Source: Bacteroidota bacterium
GTDB taxonomy: Bacteria; Bacteroidota; Bacteroidia; Bacteroidales; F082
Direction: 5' to 3'
Assembly (NCBI GenBank): GCA_016845105.1
Contig: JAERTF010000161.1
Coordinates: 1 to 47,053, forward strand
Length of the DNA stretch: 47,053 nucleotides
Below are positions 1 through 7,181 of this stretch, piece after piece. Made by a program: the position numbers and the translations under genes. Numbering within the stretch: position 1 is the stretch's first letter; each line of letters begins with the position of its first letter. The notes beneath the pieces were generated by a model that saw only the letters and a list, made by a program, of their open reading frames with translations, did not search any database and was not told the origin of the DNA.

Positions 1-1
1 A

Positions 2-658
2 AAAAATTCACAGCCATTTTTTTTATCACAATTATTAAACAACATCATAAATATTACACATAGTACCTTATGTTATAGAAATAGGTTTCTTGATGAGTAT
101 GTAACCTTTGGTATTCGTACGTTACATTCTGTTTCTTTAATTAACCAAAAAGGTAAAAACAGCGATTTGGTTAATTTAAGATTGTTTGAAAAGTCTGTTT
201 TAAAAGGTAAATTGTATGATGACTTTATTAAAAAATATCCTGAAAATATCACACGTAAACAGGTAAAAAATATCATGTTCAAAGTTTTGTTTTCAAGAAA
301 TGTAGTTTATAAGAATAATATCCGATTTATTCCTTTTAAAAAAGAAAAGGAAGTTTTTGCAAATGTTTTTCCCTCAGTTTATAAATCAGTCGAGGTATTA
401 AAATCAAAAGATCACAGAAGGTTGGCTATCTACTTACAAAAACTAGAAAGTTACATCTTTATTGACTGCATAGCTAAAAGACTCGTAGAAGCTGGCATTA
501 TACCGTTAACATTACATGATTCGGTAATTATTGAAACTGAAAACTATCATAAAGCTCTATCAGTAATCAAAAATGTATTTCTAAATAATTTTGGAGTAAT
601 ACCTTCATTTCATATTGAAAAAATAAAAACAACTCAAAAACAACTCTACAATGGATAA
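2..658 (+). CDS. Family-A-polymerase-like protein of a mobile element, C-terminal part (partial)
   Basis: The reading frame is open to the left window edge, so the 5' end lies outside; 218 residues are visible. A TTG at 167 is the first start-like codon, but in-frame coding continues upstream through an NSQPFF motif at about 5-22. Three landmarks appear in the order expected for A-family or T7-like single-subunit polymerases: SQ-P (like motif A, D-x-SQ), TRKQVKNIMFKVLF at about 251-292 (like the motif B helix, R-x3-K-x3-F) and LHDS at 512-523 (like motif C, HDE or HDS). The function is therefore inferred as a replication or transcription enzyme of a phage or plasmid. I do not recognise the exact family. 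The stop overlaps the next gene by 8 bases, so the two are probably translated together. Confidence 0.5.
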   Translation, partial: KNSQPFFLSQLLNNIINITHSTLCYRNRFLDEYVTFGIRTLHSVSLINQKGKNSDLVNLRLFEKSVLKGKLYDDFIKKYPENITRKQVKNIMFKVLFSRNVVYKNNIRFIPFKKEKEVFANVFPSVYKSVEVLKSKDHRRLAIYLQKLESYIFIDCIAKRLVEAGIIPLTLHDSVIIETENYHKALSVIKNVFLNNFGVIPSFHIEKIKTTQKQLYNG

Positions 659-1049
659 ATTAGACAATTTCAAGAACAGAAATAATATTGCTGGATTTAG
701 TCAAATGCCTGAAAATATTAGCAAGTCAGGTAGACCAAAAAAGATATACACCATATTATCTGAGCAGGGTTACAGTAAAGATGACATAAGAACTGCATTT
801 GGTGAATTAGGTTGGTACACTTTTAAGGAGCTGCAAACCGTTCACAGTAACAAAAAAACCCCCTTAATAGTTAGAATTATTGCCAACCAATTTATATTGG
901 CATTTGAAAAAGGCGACTACTCAAAAGTAAAAGAGATATTGGAAAACGTTATAGGCAAACCAAGGCAAACAATTGACTGTAGAACCGAAAACACTACTTC
1001 ACCTCCAATACAACTAACAATCAACAAGGAAAATATAATATTGAAATGA
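651..1049 (+). CDS. Terminase-small-subunit-like (DUF5681-type) phage protein
   Basis: This 132-residue protein has a low-complexity N-terminus with a GRPKK motif (residues 27-31), a helical middle and the ending IGKPRQT. The pattern 'GRPK... long helix ...A..KGD..kvkeIle...GKP.Q' is typical of small phage proteins annotated as DUF5681 or terminase-small-subunit-like, which lie next to packaging genes. Its start codon lies inside the end of the upstream gene (8-base overlap), which supports ATG at 651. No large terminase subunit, portal or capsid gene is visible, so the packaging role is inferred from family resemblance only. It could instead be a DNA-binding accessory protein of the element. 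Confidence 0.45.
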   Translation: MDKLDNFKNRNNIAGFSQMPENISKSGRPKKIYTILSEQGYSKDDIRTAFGELGWYTFKELQTVHSNKKTPLIVRIIANQFILAFEKGDYSKVKEILENVIGKPRQTIDCRTENTTSPPIQLTINKENIILK

Positions 1050-1133
1050 TCTTAATCATAAATTCTTAATGAATAGTAAAAGTAAATGATTACCGGCAAA
1101 AGGTTTTGAATAAATCAAATTAAATCAAATCAA

Positions 1134-1460
1134 ATGGCACGAGGACCAGGAAAAGGAAATACAAATAATCCTAAAGGGAAACCAAAGGGCACTAAAAGTG
1201 CCAAAACTAAACAATGGGAAGCATTAGGCGACTTCTTAACAGATGAGGGGGCAAATAGGGCAATGAAAGTATTAGAAAATTTAAGTGACAAAGATTTTTT
1301 AGACCAATACGGAAAATTACTTAATTACTTCAAACCGAAAATGCAAAATACCCAATTAAATACTGATTTTGGGACTACAAAGGCTGATCTAAAGGCGATA
1401 TTTCCAACTGATAGAGATTTGGAAGCAATGGACGACCCTAAACTTATTGAAAATGCCTAA
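1134..1460 (+). CDS. Second terminase-small-subunit-like (DUF5681-type) protein
   Basis: This 108-residue basic protein begins GPGKGNTNNPKGKPKGTKS, the glycine, lysine and proline-rich head seen in DUF5681 phage proteins. A helical segment follows (about residues 27-67), then an acidic tail. It resembles the preceding gene in layout but not closely in sequence, so it may be a divergent duplicate or a second packaging or DNA-binding protein. The start ATG directly follows a tract with repeated 'aaatcaaat' units (about 1113-1133). The 84-base gap after the previous gene contains no recognisable promoter. Assignment to a phage-like element rests on head composition and neighbours. Confidence 0.42.
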   Translation: MARGPGKGNTNNPKGKPKGTKSAKTKQWEALGDFLTDEGANRAMKVLENLSDKDFLDQYGKLLNYFKPKMQNTQLNTDFGTTKADLKAIFPTDRDLEAMDDPKLIENA

Positions 1461-1495
1461 ATACACTTTACCAATCTAGTTGTAGGTAAAATGAC

Positions 1496-1503
1496 TACAT
1501 TTG
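1496..1503 (+). promoter_or_regulatory. Candidate -7 element (TACATTTG) for the DUF4468 gene
   Basis: TACATTTG matches the Bacteroidota -7 consensus TAnnTTTG and ends 37 bases before the ATG at 1541. No well-spaced TTTG -33 box is visible. It suggests that the cargo gene has its own promoter rather than depending on the phage-like genes upstream. Confidence 0.4.
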
Positions 1504-1540
1504 GCATAACCAATAAAATTAACCAATAAATACATTTATT

Positions 1541-2071
1541 ATGAAAAAGTCAATCATGTTATTGTTTCTGGTTTTAACTATTCAAATTTATGGTCAAGAA
1601 CCCATATCTTATGAAAAGGTTATAAAGGCTGATGGAGTAAACAAGTCTGATTTATTTTTTATGATTAATGATTGGATTGCAACAAAGTATAATTCTGCTC
1701 AAGATGTAATTCAATTGTCAGACAAAGAAAAAGGAGCTATTATTGTCAAGGGATTAATCGACTACTATTATGGTGAAAAACGAACTAACAATTCTTATAA
1801 TGGAAATCTAGCATACACATTAAAGGTTTATGTAAAAGATAATAGATATAAGGTTATTATTACAAGTGTAAACCATGAGGGAGTGTCTTCATTAGGTTTA
1901 ATTACAAGTGATTCATTGCATACGATTAAGAAGGGATGGATGAAGAAGTACAATAATGATGCATGGAAGAATGTTAAACTTAAAAGCTGGCAATTTGCCA
2001 ACAATATTTTTGCGTCTTTGGAAAAAGCAACAAGTCAACAAAACTCTGAGATTGAGAATGATGAGTGGTAA
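1541..2071 (+). CDS. DUF4468 domain-containing secreted protein
   Basis: The 176-residue product has a signal peptide (residues 1-18, ending IYGQ). A domain with the DUF4468 pattern follows: a D-G-x-x-K-x-D-L-F segment near residue 31, an IQLSDKEKGAIIVKG block near 57-71, and a strand-rich YTLKVYVKDNRYKVIITSV block near 88-106. DUF4468 has a TBP-like fold and is widespread in Bacteroidota, often on mobile elements; its biochemical role is unknown. The protein is predicted to be exported to the periplasm. It has its own candidate promoter, so it looks like a cargo gene at the end of the phage-like element. Confidence 0.72.
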   Translation: MKKSIMLLFLVLTIQIYGQEPISYEKVIKADGVNKSDLFFMINDWIATKYNSAQDVIQLSDKEKGAIIVKGLIDYYYGEKRTNNSYNGNLAYTLKVYVKDNRYKVIITSVNHEGVSSLGLITSDSLHTIKKGWMKKYNNDAWKNVKLKSWQFANNIFASLEKATSQQNSEIENDEW

Positions 2072-2107
2072 AAAACCATTAATGCAATAATAATAATCCT
2101 AATCCTA

Positions 2108-2251
2108 ATGACTGACTGGGTAGAATTAGCAAGACTTATTAAAATACACAAAGAATATAAACTCACAGGTAAAATAATGAGTTATAAAGACTATTTAAAA
2201 ATGGTTGAGAGTTTGTTGGACTTTTATGACAGCCATAATAAGAAAAAGTAA
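2108..2251 (+). CDS. Small hypothetical protein (47 residues)
   Basis: ATG at 2108 opens a 47-codon frame beginning MTDWVELARLIKIHKEY and ending in lysines. It is predicted to be mostly helical and charged. It starts 36 bases after the DUF4468 gene on the same strand. I recognise no family. It is short enough to be chance in AT-rich DNA, but the composition (Trp, His, balanced charges) looks protein-like. If real, it is the last gene of the element before the tRNA. Confidence 0.35.
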   Translation: MTDWVELARLIKIHKEYKLTGKIMSYKDYLKMVESLLDFYDSHNKKK

Positions 2252-2281
2252 ATAACAACAAAACATAGCTTAAAATCTCAC

Positions 2282-2305
2282 TTTGCTAGTACATTTGTTA
2301 GTACA
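2282..2305 (+). repeat. Tandem 12-mer repeat near the tRNA 3' side
   Basis: TTTGCTAGTACA (2282-2293) is followed directly by TTTGTTAGTACA (2294-2305), with one mismatch between the copies. The pair lies 49 bases from the tRNA 3' end. Repeats like this are found as integrase arm-type binding sites near attachment sites; that role is inferred only. Confidence 0.4.
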
Positions 2306-2353
2306 TAAAGAAAGCAGCTGCAAAATAAACCTTGTAACTGCTTAATTATCAAG

Positions 2354-2427
2354 TGGAGAATAGCGGAATCGAACCGCTGACCTTTTGACTGCCAGTCAAA
2401 CGCTCTAGCCAACTGAGCTAATCCCCC
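2354..2427 (-). tRNA. tRNA-Ala (anticodon GGC)
   Basis: The minus strand folds into a full 74-nt cloverleaf. The acceptor stem is GGGGGAT paired with ATTCTCC, the D arm is GCTC-AGTTGGCTA-GAGC, the anticodon arm is TTTGA-CTGGCAG-TCAAA, the T arm is AGCGG-TTCGATT-CCGCT and the discriminator base is A. The anticodon is GGC. The G3-U70 pair, the main alanine identity element, is present. CCA is not encoded. A candidate -7 box lies at 2473-2480. The 3' end faces the phage-like genes on the left, so this gene probably served as their integration site. A weak hairpin (arms AAGCAG and CTGCTT, 2312-2343) follows it on the minus strand and may act as a terminator. Confidence 0.96.
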
Positions 2428-2472
2428 GTTAAAAAATTATTATCCAGTACTGTTTTCCTGAAAAATTGCATG

Positions 2473-2480
2473 CAAAGATA
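2473..2480 (-). promoter_or_regulatory. Candidate -7 element (TATCTTTG) for tRNA-Ala
   Basis: On the minus strand TATCTTTG matches TAnnTTTG and lies 45 bases upstream of the mature tRNA 5' end. A TTTG at 2496-2493 is present, but only 12 bases further upstream, shorter than the usual -33 spacing. Confidence 0.4.
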
Positions 2481-2582
2481 ATTATTTATCAGCAAACATT
2501 ATTCGATTTGAAAAAAAATGTAAATTAGCCATCGTTATAAAACCCTAATTCAATTTTAATTAATAACCACCACACCACTGCC

Positions 2583-2966
2583 ATGAAAATGCTTAAACTT
2601 TTACCATTATTCATTGTTGCTTTTATTACTGTTTCAATAATTGGTTGCAAAAGTGCAACAGACTTAAATCCCAATACAGCACCACAAGCAGTGCTTACAT
2701 TTTCACCATCCACAATTGATATATCAACAATAGTTTCTTTTAGTGCTGTTGGATGTTCTGATGCTGAGGATTCACAAAGTGAACTAACCTTTAGATGGGA
2801 TTTTGAAGGTCAACAACAATGGACCGAGCCAACATCAAGTATAACAATTGATTATAAATATTCTCAACCCGGAGTTTATCGAGTTGGGTTAAAGGTAATT
2901 GATACCGAAGGTTGGTCGCATGAGGCTTATGAAAGTGTAGTGGTAAATGATACCATTATTAAATGA
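2583..2966 (+). CDS. PKD-domain lipoprotein
   Basis: This 127-residue protein has a lipoprotein signal (hydrophobic stretch, then IIGC with the lipidated Cys at residue 22) and one PKD-like immunoglobulin-fold domain. The PKD signs are FSAVGCSDAED, FRWDFEG (the W-D-F core) and the YSQPGVYRVGLKV strand pair. PKD domains usually mediate surface protein-protein or carbohydrate contacts; the ligand here is unknown. The start ATG at 2583 precedes a lysine-containing n-region. The last four bases (ATGA) overlap the start of thpR, so the two are translationally coupled. Another PKD lipoprotein of similar size lies at 33609. Confidence 0.75.
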   Translation: MKMLKLLPLFIVAFITVSIIGCKSATDLNPNTAPQAVLTFSPSTIDISTIVSFSAVGCSDAEDSQSELTFRWDFEGQQQWTEPTSSITIDYKYSQPGVYRVGLKVIDTEGWSHEAYESVVVNDTIIK

Positions 2967-3520
2967 AACGCCTTTTTCTTGCAATAAAGATATATCCAAA
3001 TGAGAATATGTTGCGTACATATAATTCAATTAAGAAATCTTTATCGTACAACAAAATAAGGTGGGTAAATCCCAGCAACTTTCATCTTACAGTAAAATTT
3101 TTTGGTGATACATACGAAGACAGTATTTCTGTTGTCAATAAGGTTATTATTGATACAATAAATGAGTTTAGTTCTTTTGATATTGAAATTAAGAATACTG
3201 GAATTTTTGGAAGCAGGTATAATCCTCGTGTAATTTGGTTCGGTATAACCGAAAATGAAAAGTTGTCATGCTTAGCAAATGAGCTGGTAAACAACTTGGA
3301 TGTTGAAGGTTTTAAGAACACAAGACAAAATTTTGTTCCACATATTAGCATTGGAAGGATAACCAAGATTGAAGATAAAAAGTTGTTTAACTATGAAATA
3401 AGCAAAGTTAAATATGATTATTATCAGAAATCTGAAATCAAAGAGTTAATTTTATTTGAAAGTATACTTTCATCAAAAGGACCAACATATAATGTTGTTA
3501 ATAGATATAAATTGAAGTAG
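2963..3520 (+). CDS. thpR: RNA 2',3'-cyclic phosphodiesterase (2'-5' RNA ligase family)
   Basis: The 185-residue length fits the ThpR/LigT branch of the 2H phosphoesterases. Both catalytic H-x-[ST]-x motifs are visible: HLTV at residues 41-44 and HISI at 127-130. The N-terminus RLFLAIKI is the usual first strand. The family hydrolyses 2',3'-cyclic phosphate RNA ends and can join 2'-5' RNA ends in vitro; the physiological substrate in bacteria is unclear. The start overlaps the upstream lipoprotein stop (ATGA). No function links the two genes, so the coupling is probably positional. The following 129 bases up to the next gene hold no recognisable element. Confidence 0.9.
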   Translation: MKRLFLAIKIYPNENMLRTYNSIKKSLSYNKIRWVNPSNFHLTVKFFGDTYEDSISVVNKVIIDTINEFSSFDIEIKNTGIFGSRYNPRVIWFGITENEKLSCLANELVNNLDVEGFKNTRQNFVPHISIGRITKIEDKKLFNYEISKVKYDYYQKSEIKELILFESILSSKGPTYNVVNRYKLK

Positions 3521-3649
3521 ACATTGAAGTACGCTAACTACGTGACTGGTAGGTGTATGCGTAAAAATATTTTTTGTGGGCAACAATTATAATATGAAAT
3601 GAGTTATAAGTAAGGTTTTTTTTAATTTAGCCAGCACATATTTATAAGA

Positions 3650-4609
3650 TTGAAACAACTATTTTATTACATATCTATATTGTTGATTCTTGTTCCTTTT
3701 AACAAGGTATTGGGACAGCAAGCCCCGGTTTTTACACAGTATAAAGAAACTCAGATGTTTTCGAACCCGGCATATGCTGGTATGCGTGAAGGTATATGCG
3801 TTAATGGGTTAATGAGACAGCAATGGGCAGGCTTTAAGGATTATTATACGGGTGATAAGGCATCACCGGAGGATTATTTGATCACCATAGATTCACCCAT
3901 AAAATTACTGCATGGTGGACTAGGTGCAGCAATAATACAAGATAAAGCTACATATTATTGGAATGATATAAGCTTACTTCTATCATATTCATTTCATACT
4001 GAGCTTTCCATCGGAACATTGGGAATTGGTATTGGAGCAGTATTGAAAAATAGAAATATAGACGGAACTAAATTTAGGATGGTCGATCCTGGTGATGACA
4101 TATTATTGAAAACTGCACAAGGAGATATGCGTTTTGATGCCAATTTGGGAGTTTTCTTTAGATCAATTAATAATTACTACATAGGGGTTTCGTTTACTAA
4201 CTTACTTAAGTCAACATTTGTAAAACTTGACCCTTCTGGAGAAGGAATTATTTCAACAGATAGGACTCTATATATTACAGGGGGATACAATTACGTTTTT
4301 CCCAGTGATCCAAGATTTGAAATAGAACCTTCTATTTTAATTCAAAGTGATTTTATTTCAACACAATATAATATCTCAACAACCGTTAATTACAATACCA
4401 GATTCTGGGGAGGATTGAATTATCGCTTTCAGGAATCGGTTGGTGCAATTGTCGGTTTGAGATTCAAAGATTTTAGACTGGGTTATGCTTACGACATCAA
4501 TACTAAGAGGTTAGGTGTTCCGGGAAGCCATGAGGTCAGTTTGGGTTATTGTTTTAAGATTAAGACAGATCGTTCTAAAACAAGTTATAAGAATACAAGA
4601 TACTTGTAG
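3650..4609 (+). CDS. PorP/SprF family type IX secretion outer-membrane protein
   Basis: The 319-residue protein has a signal peptide (cleavage near VLGQ, residues 20-23) followed by the family's opening pattern QQAPVFTQYKETQMFSNPAYAG. Further on are the RQQWAGF segment near residue 56 and a C-terminal beta-barrel ending in alternating strands (SLGYCFKI). PorP/SprF proteins are barrel proteins associated with T9SS and gliding; in several species PorP lies just before the gldK/porK genes, as here. The start is TTG at 3650, because no in-frame ATG lies between the upstream stop and the signal peptide. It may be transcribed with gldK (113-base gap), though gldK has its own candidate promoter. Confidence 0.88.
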   Translation: MKQLFYYISILLILVPFNKVLGQQAPVFTQYKETQMFSNPAYAGMREGICVNGLMRQQWAGFKDYYTGDKASPEDYLITIDSPIKLLHGGLGAAIIQDKATYYWNDISLLLSYSFHTELSIGTLGIGIGAVLKNRNIDGTKFRMVDPGDDILLKTAQGDMRFDANLGVFFRSINNYYIGVSFTNLLKSTFVKLDPSGEGIISTDRTLYITGGYNYVFPSDPRFEIEPSILIQSDFISTQYNISTTVNYNTRFWGGLNYRFQESVGAIVGLRFKDFRLGYAYDINTKRLGVPGSHEVSLGYCFKIKTDRSKTSYKNTRYL

Positions 4610-4661
4610 TATTTTATATTGAAAATTTAATAAGCATGTGCATATTAAATATATATTTTGT

Positions 4662-4669
4662 TACTTTTG
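4662..4669 (+). promoter_or_regulatory. Candidate -7 element (TACTTTTG) for gldKLMN
   Basis: TACTTTTG matches TAnnTTTG and ends 53 bases before the chosen gldK start at 4723. No clear -33 TTTG lies 19-21 bases upstream, so the call rests on the -7 box alone. Confidence 0.35.
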
Positions 4670-4722
4670 GGCGCTCTATTAAAATAGGAGAAGGGATTAA
4701 TATCGCAATAAACAAAATTTTT

Positions 4723-6096
4723 ATGATGAAGAGATTGCTTATATACACACTGGTTGTTATGTTTCTTGCAAGCTGTAGCAACTCCGGAAACGGGGAATTG
4801 GTAGGCACAAGAAAAAAATCAAAGCCATTTTATCAGCCTGATCCATACGGTATGGTTTTCGTACCAATGGGTAGTTATACAATGGGTGCTGGTGATGAAG
4901 ATCTAACAAATAGCCATTTGATTCAACCGAAGACTATTTCGGTTAGTGCTTTTTTTATGGATGAAACAGAAATCACCAATGATAAATACAGGATGTTTGT
5001 AAATTGGGTGCGTGATTCAATTGCCCGTACAATTCTTGGCGATGTTAATCCAGAAGAATATCTGATTGAGGAAAATGCCAAAACAGGTGAGGTTTATGAT
5101 CCTCCATACCTAAATTGGAAAAATGACATCGATTGGAATAGCGAAGATCAGGATGTTAGAGATGCTCTTGAAGAGATGTATCTTCCAGAACACGAAAGAT
5201 TTTTCCGCCGTAAAGAGATTGATACAAGAAAATTAATGTATGAGTACTATTGGGTAGATCTTCATGCAGCTGCTAAAAAAGATTTCTCGGAAGATGCTGA
5301 TTATAGAAATGCAGGATTGGCTAACCGTCCACAAGGACTACGCGATCGTTCAGTTTATGTTCGTAAAGAAACCATAGGCGTTTATCCCGATACCTTAGCA
5401 TGGATTCATGATTATACTTATTCTTTTAATGATCCATTAACTCAGAAATATTTTTGGCATCCAGCATACGACAACTATCCTGTAGTAGGTGTTAACTGGA
5501 AACAAGCACGCGCTTTTTGTGTTTGGAGAACAGAATTTTTAAATGCACATCTAAGAAGTAAAAAAGGTGGAGTTGATTTGGCAGAGTTTCGCCTTCCTAC
5601 AGAAGCTGAATGGGAATGGGCTGCAAGAGGTGGATACACCTTAAACCCATATCCATGGGGAGGTCCCTATACCAGAAATGAAAAAGGATGTTTCTTAGCA
5701 AACTTTAAACCACTTCGTGGTAACTATATAGCCGATGGTGGTATTCGTACTGTTATCGCTGCACACTATCCTCCAAATGATTGGGGACTTTACGATATGT
5801 CTGGTAATGTTGCTGAATGGACAAATAGTGCTTTTGATCCAGCTACCTATAACTTTACTTGGGATATGAACCCTAACTATACTTATAATGCTAAAGAAGA
5901 TGATCCTCCGGTTATGAAAAGAAAAGTTATCCGTGGAGGTTCATGGAAAGATATAGCTTATTTCTTACAAGTTACAACTAGGTCTTACGAATATCAGGAT
6001 ACCGCAAAATCATATATTGGTTTTAGATGTGTTCAGCCATATTTGGGTCGTAACAAAGGAGATAATCCAAATAAAGCGTCTAGAATTTATAATTAA
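4723..6096 (+). CDS. gldK: T9SS ring lipoprotein GldK/PorK
   Basis: The start is taken at ATG 4723 (457 residues), not the more upstream in-frame ATG at 4636, because it gives a compact lipoprotein signal: MMKRLLIYTL..., LASC with lipidated Cys18. The body is an FGE-sulfatase-type domain typical of GldK: GMVFVPMGSYTMG near residues 45-57, an FFMDETEITNDKYR segment, FRLPTEAEWEWAARGG, the GNVAEW motif, VIRGGSW and a final GFRC. GldK forms the periplasmic/outer-membrane ring of T9SS together with GldN. The catalytic Cys pair of true formylglycine enzymes is not expected here. It is the first gene of a gldK-L-M-N operon with short gaps. Confidence 0.95.
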   Translation: MMKRLLIYTLVVMFLASCSNSGNGELVGTRKKSKPFYQPDPYGMVFVPMGSYTMGAGDEDLTNSHLIQPKTISVSAFFMDETEITNDKYRMFVNWVRDSIARTILGDVNPEEYLIEENAKTGEVYDPPYLNWKNDIDWNSEDQDVRDALEEMYLPEHERFFRRKEIDTRKLMYEYYWVDLHAAAKKDFSEDADYRNAGLANRPQGLRDRSVYVRKETIGVYPDTLAWIHDYTYSFNDPLTQKYFWHPAYDNYPVVGVNWKQARAFCVWRTEFLNAHLRSKKGGVDLAEFRLPTEAEWEWAARGGYTLNPYPWGGPYTRNEKGCFLANFKPLRGNYIADGGIRTVIAAHYPPNDWGLYDMSGNVAEWTNSAFDPATYNFTWDMNPNYTYNAKEDDPPVMKRKVIRGGSWKDIAYFLQVTTRSYEYQDTAKSYIGFRCVQPYLGRNKGDNPNKASRIYN

Positions 6097-6138
6097 CGAA
6101 TTATCAAACCAAATCAAAATACTTAACAAAATTTAATC

Positions 6139-7140
6139 ATGGGCTTATTCAGTTTTACAAAAACACGGGGTTACCGTAATTTCATGGCCAAAGTATATGG
6201 TCTAGGTGCAGCAGTAGTACTTATTGGTGCATTATTTAAAATTAATCACTATCCATATGCCGATATTATGCTTATCGTTGGGCTTGGAACTGAAGCATTA
6301 ATTTTCTTCTTTTCAGCATTTGAACCACCTCATGTTGAACCCGACTGGAGTTTAGTACACCCTGAATTAGCTGGTATGTATGGTGGAGTTAAAGGCAAAG
6401 AGCTTAAAAAGAGACAGTCACCAACCGAAAGACTTGATGAGATGCTTGCAAAAGCACAAATCGATGAAGAAACCATTGGTCGCTTAGGTGATGGAATGGG
6501 GAGATTGAGCGAGAATGCACTGAAGATGAATAGTGTTGCTGATGCTGCTGTTGTAAGTGAAGAGTTTTATAAAAATATGAAAACTGCTTCAGGATCAGCT
6601 CAGGATTTGAGTTATGCTTTTGGTAAAGAAGTTGAAGCTACAAATCAGTATTCTGAAAACATGGTTAAAGTTAACGAAGGAGTTGGAAATCTTTCAAGTG
6701 CATATGATCAGGTAGCGGATGCTCTAAAAGCTGATGTAAACACAACTGAAGTATTCACTGGTTCTGTTAAAGCTGCAACTGAGTCTGCCCAGAGTTTAGC
6801 AGATAGTTATGAAAAATCTGCTGAAATTCTTTCTAAATCCGTTTCTGCATTAGACTTTACAGCTGTTGAAGGTGATGCCTATAATGAGCAATTACGTAAG
6901 ATTGGTGAAAACCTAAGTGCATTAAATGCAATTTATGAAATTCAGCTACAAGGTACTAATAAAGCTGTTGAATCATCAGAACAGTTACAAGTGACTATGA
7001 ATGAATTCCTTGCTAAACTTGAAACATCAACTGCTTCAACTGCAGAATTTTCAGGACAAATGGAATCTCTGACACAACGTATGGGATCTCTAAATAAAGT
7101 TTATGGTAATATGCTATCAGCCATGAATGCTAATGTATAG
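6139..7140 (+). CDS. gldL: T9SS inner-membrane motor protein GldL/PorL
   Basis: The 333-residue protein opens with the GldL signature: two membrane helices at about residues 18-35 and 41-60 joined by FKINHYPYAD. Glu52 sits in the second helix, matching the conserved membrane glutamate implicated in proton use by GldL. A conserved EPPHVEPDWSLVHPELAG stretch follows. The remaining 240 or so residues are rich in Ala, Ser, Glu and Gln and look coiled-coil. GldL and GldM form the proton-driven rotary motor of T9SS. The length is close to the 309 residues of P. gingivalis PorL and much longer than the 215 of F. johnsoniae GldL, which points away from Flavobacteriia. Confidence 0.95.
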   Translation: MGLFSFTKTRGYRNFMAKVYGLGAAVVLIGALFKINHYPYADIMLIVGLGTEALIFFFSAFEPPHVEPDWSLVHPELAGMYGGVKGKELKKRQSPTERLDEMLAKAQIDEETIGRLGDGMGRLSENALKMNSVADAAVVSEEFYKNMKTASGSAQDLSYAFGKEVEATNQYSENMVKVNEGVGNLSSAYDQVADALKADVNTTEVFTGSVKAATESAQSLADSYEKSAEILSKSVSALDFTAVEGDAYNEQLRKIGENLSALNAIYEIQLQGTNKAVESSEQLQVTMNEFLAKLETSTASTAEFSGQMESLTQRMGSLNKVYGNMLSAMNANV

Positions 7141-7181
7141 CATATTGCAATTAACAAATCCATAAACTAACACAATAAAAA

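Noticed and set aside
4636..4722. Longer gldK start at ATG 4636
   Set aside because: It would bury the lipoprotein signal behind 29 residues, and the candidate promoter box lies inside this extension.
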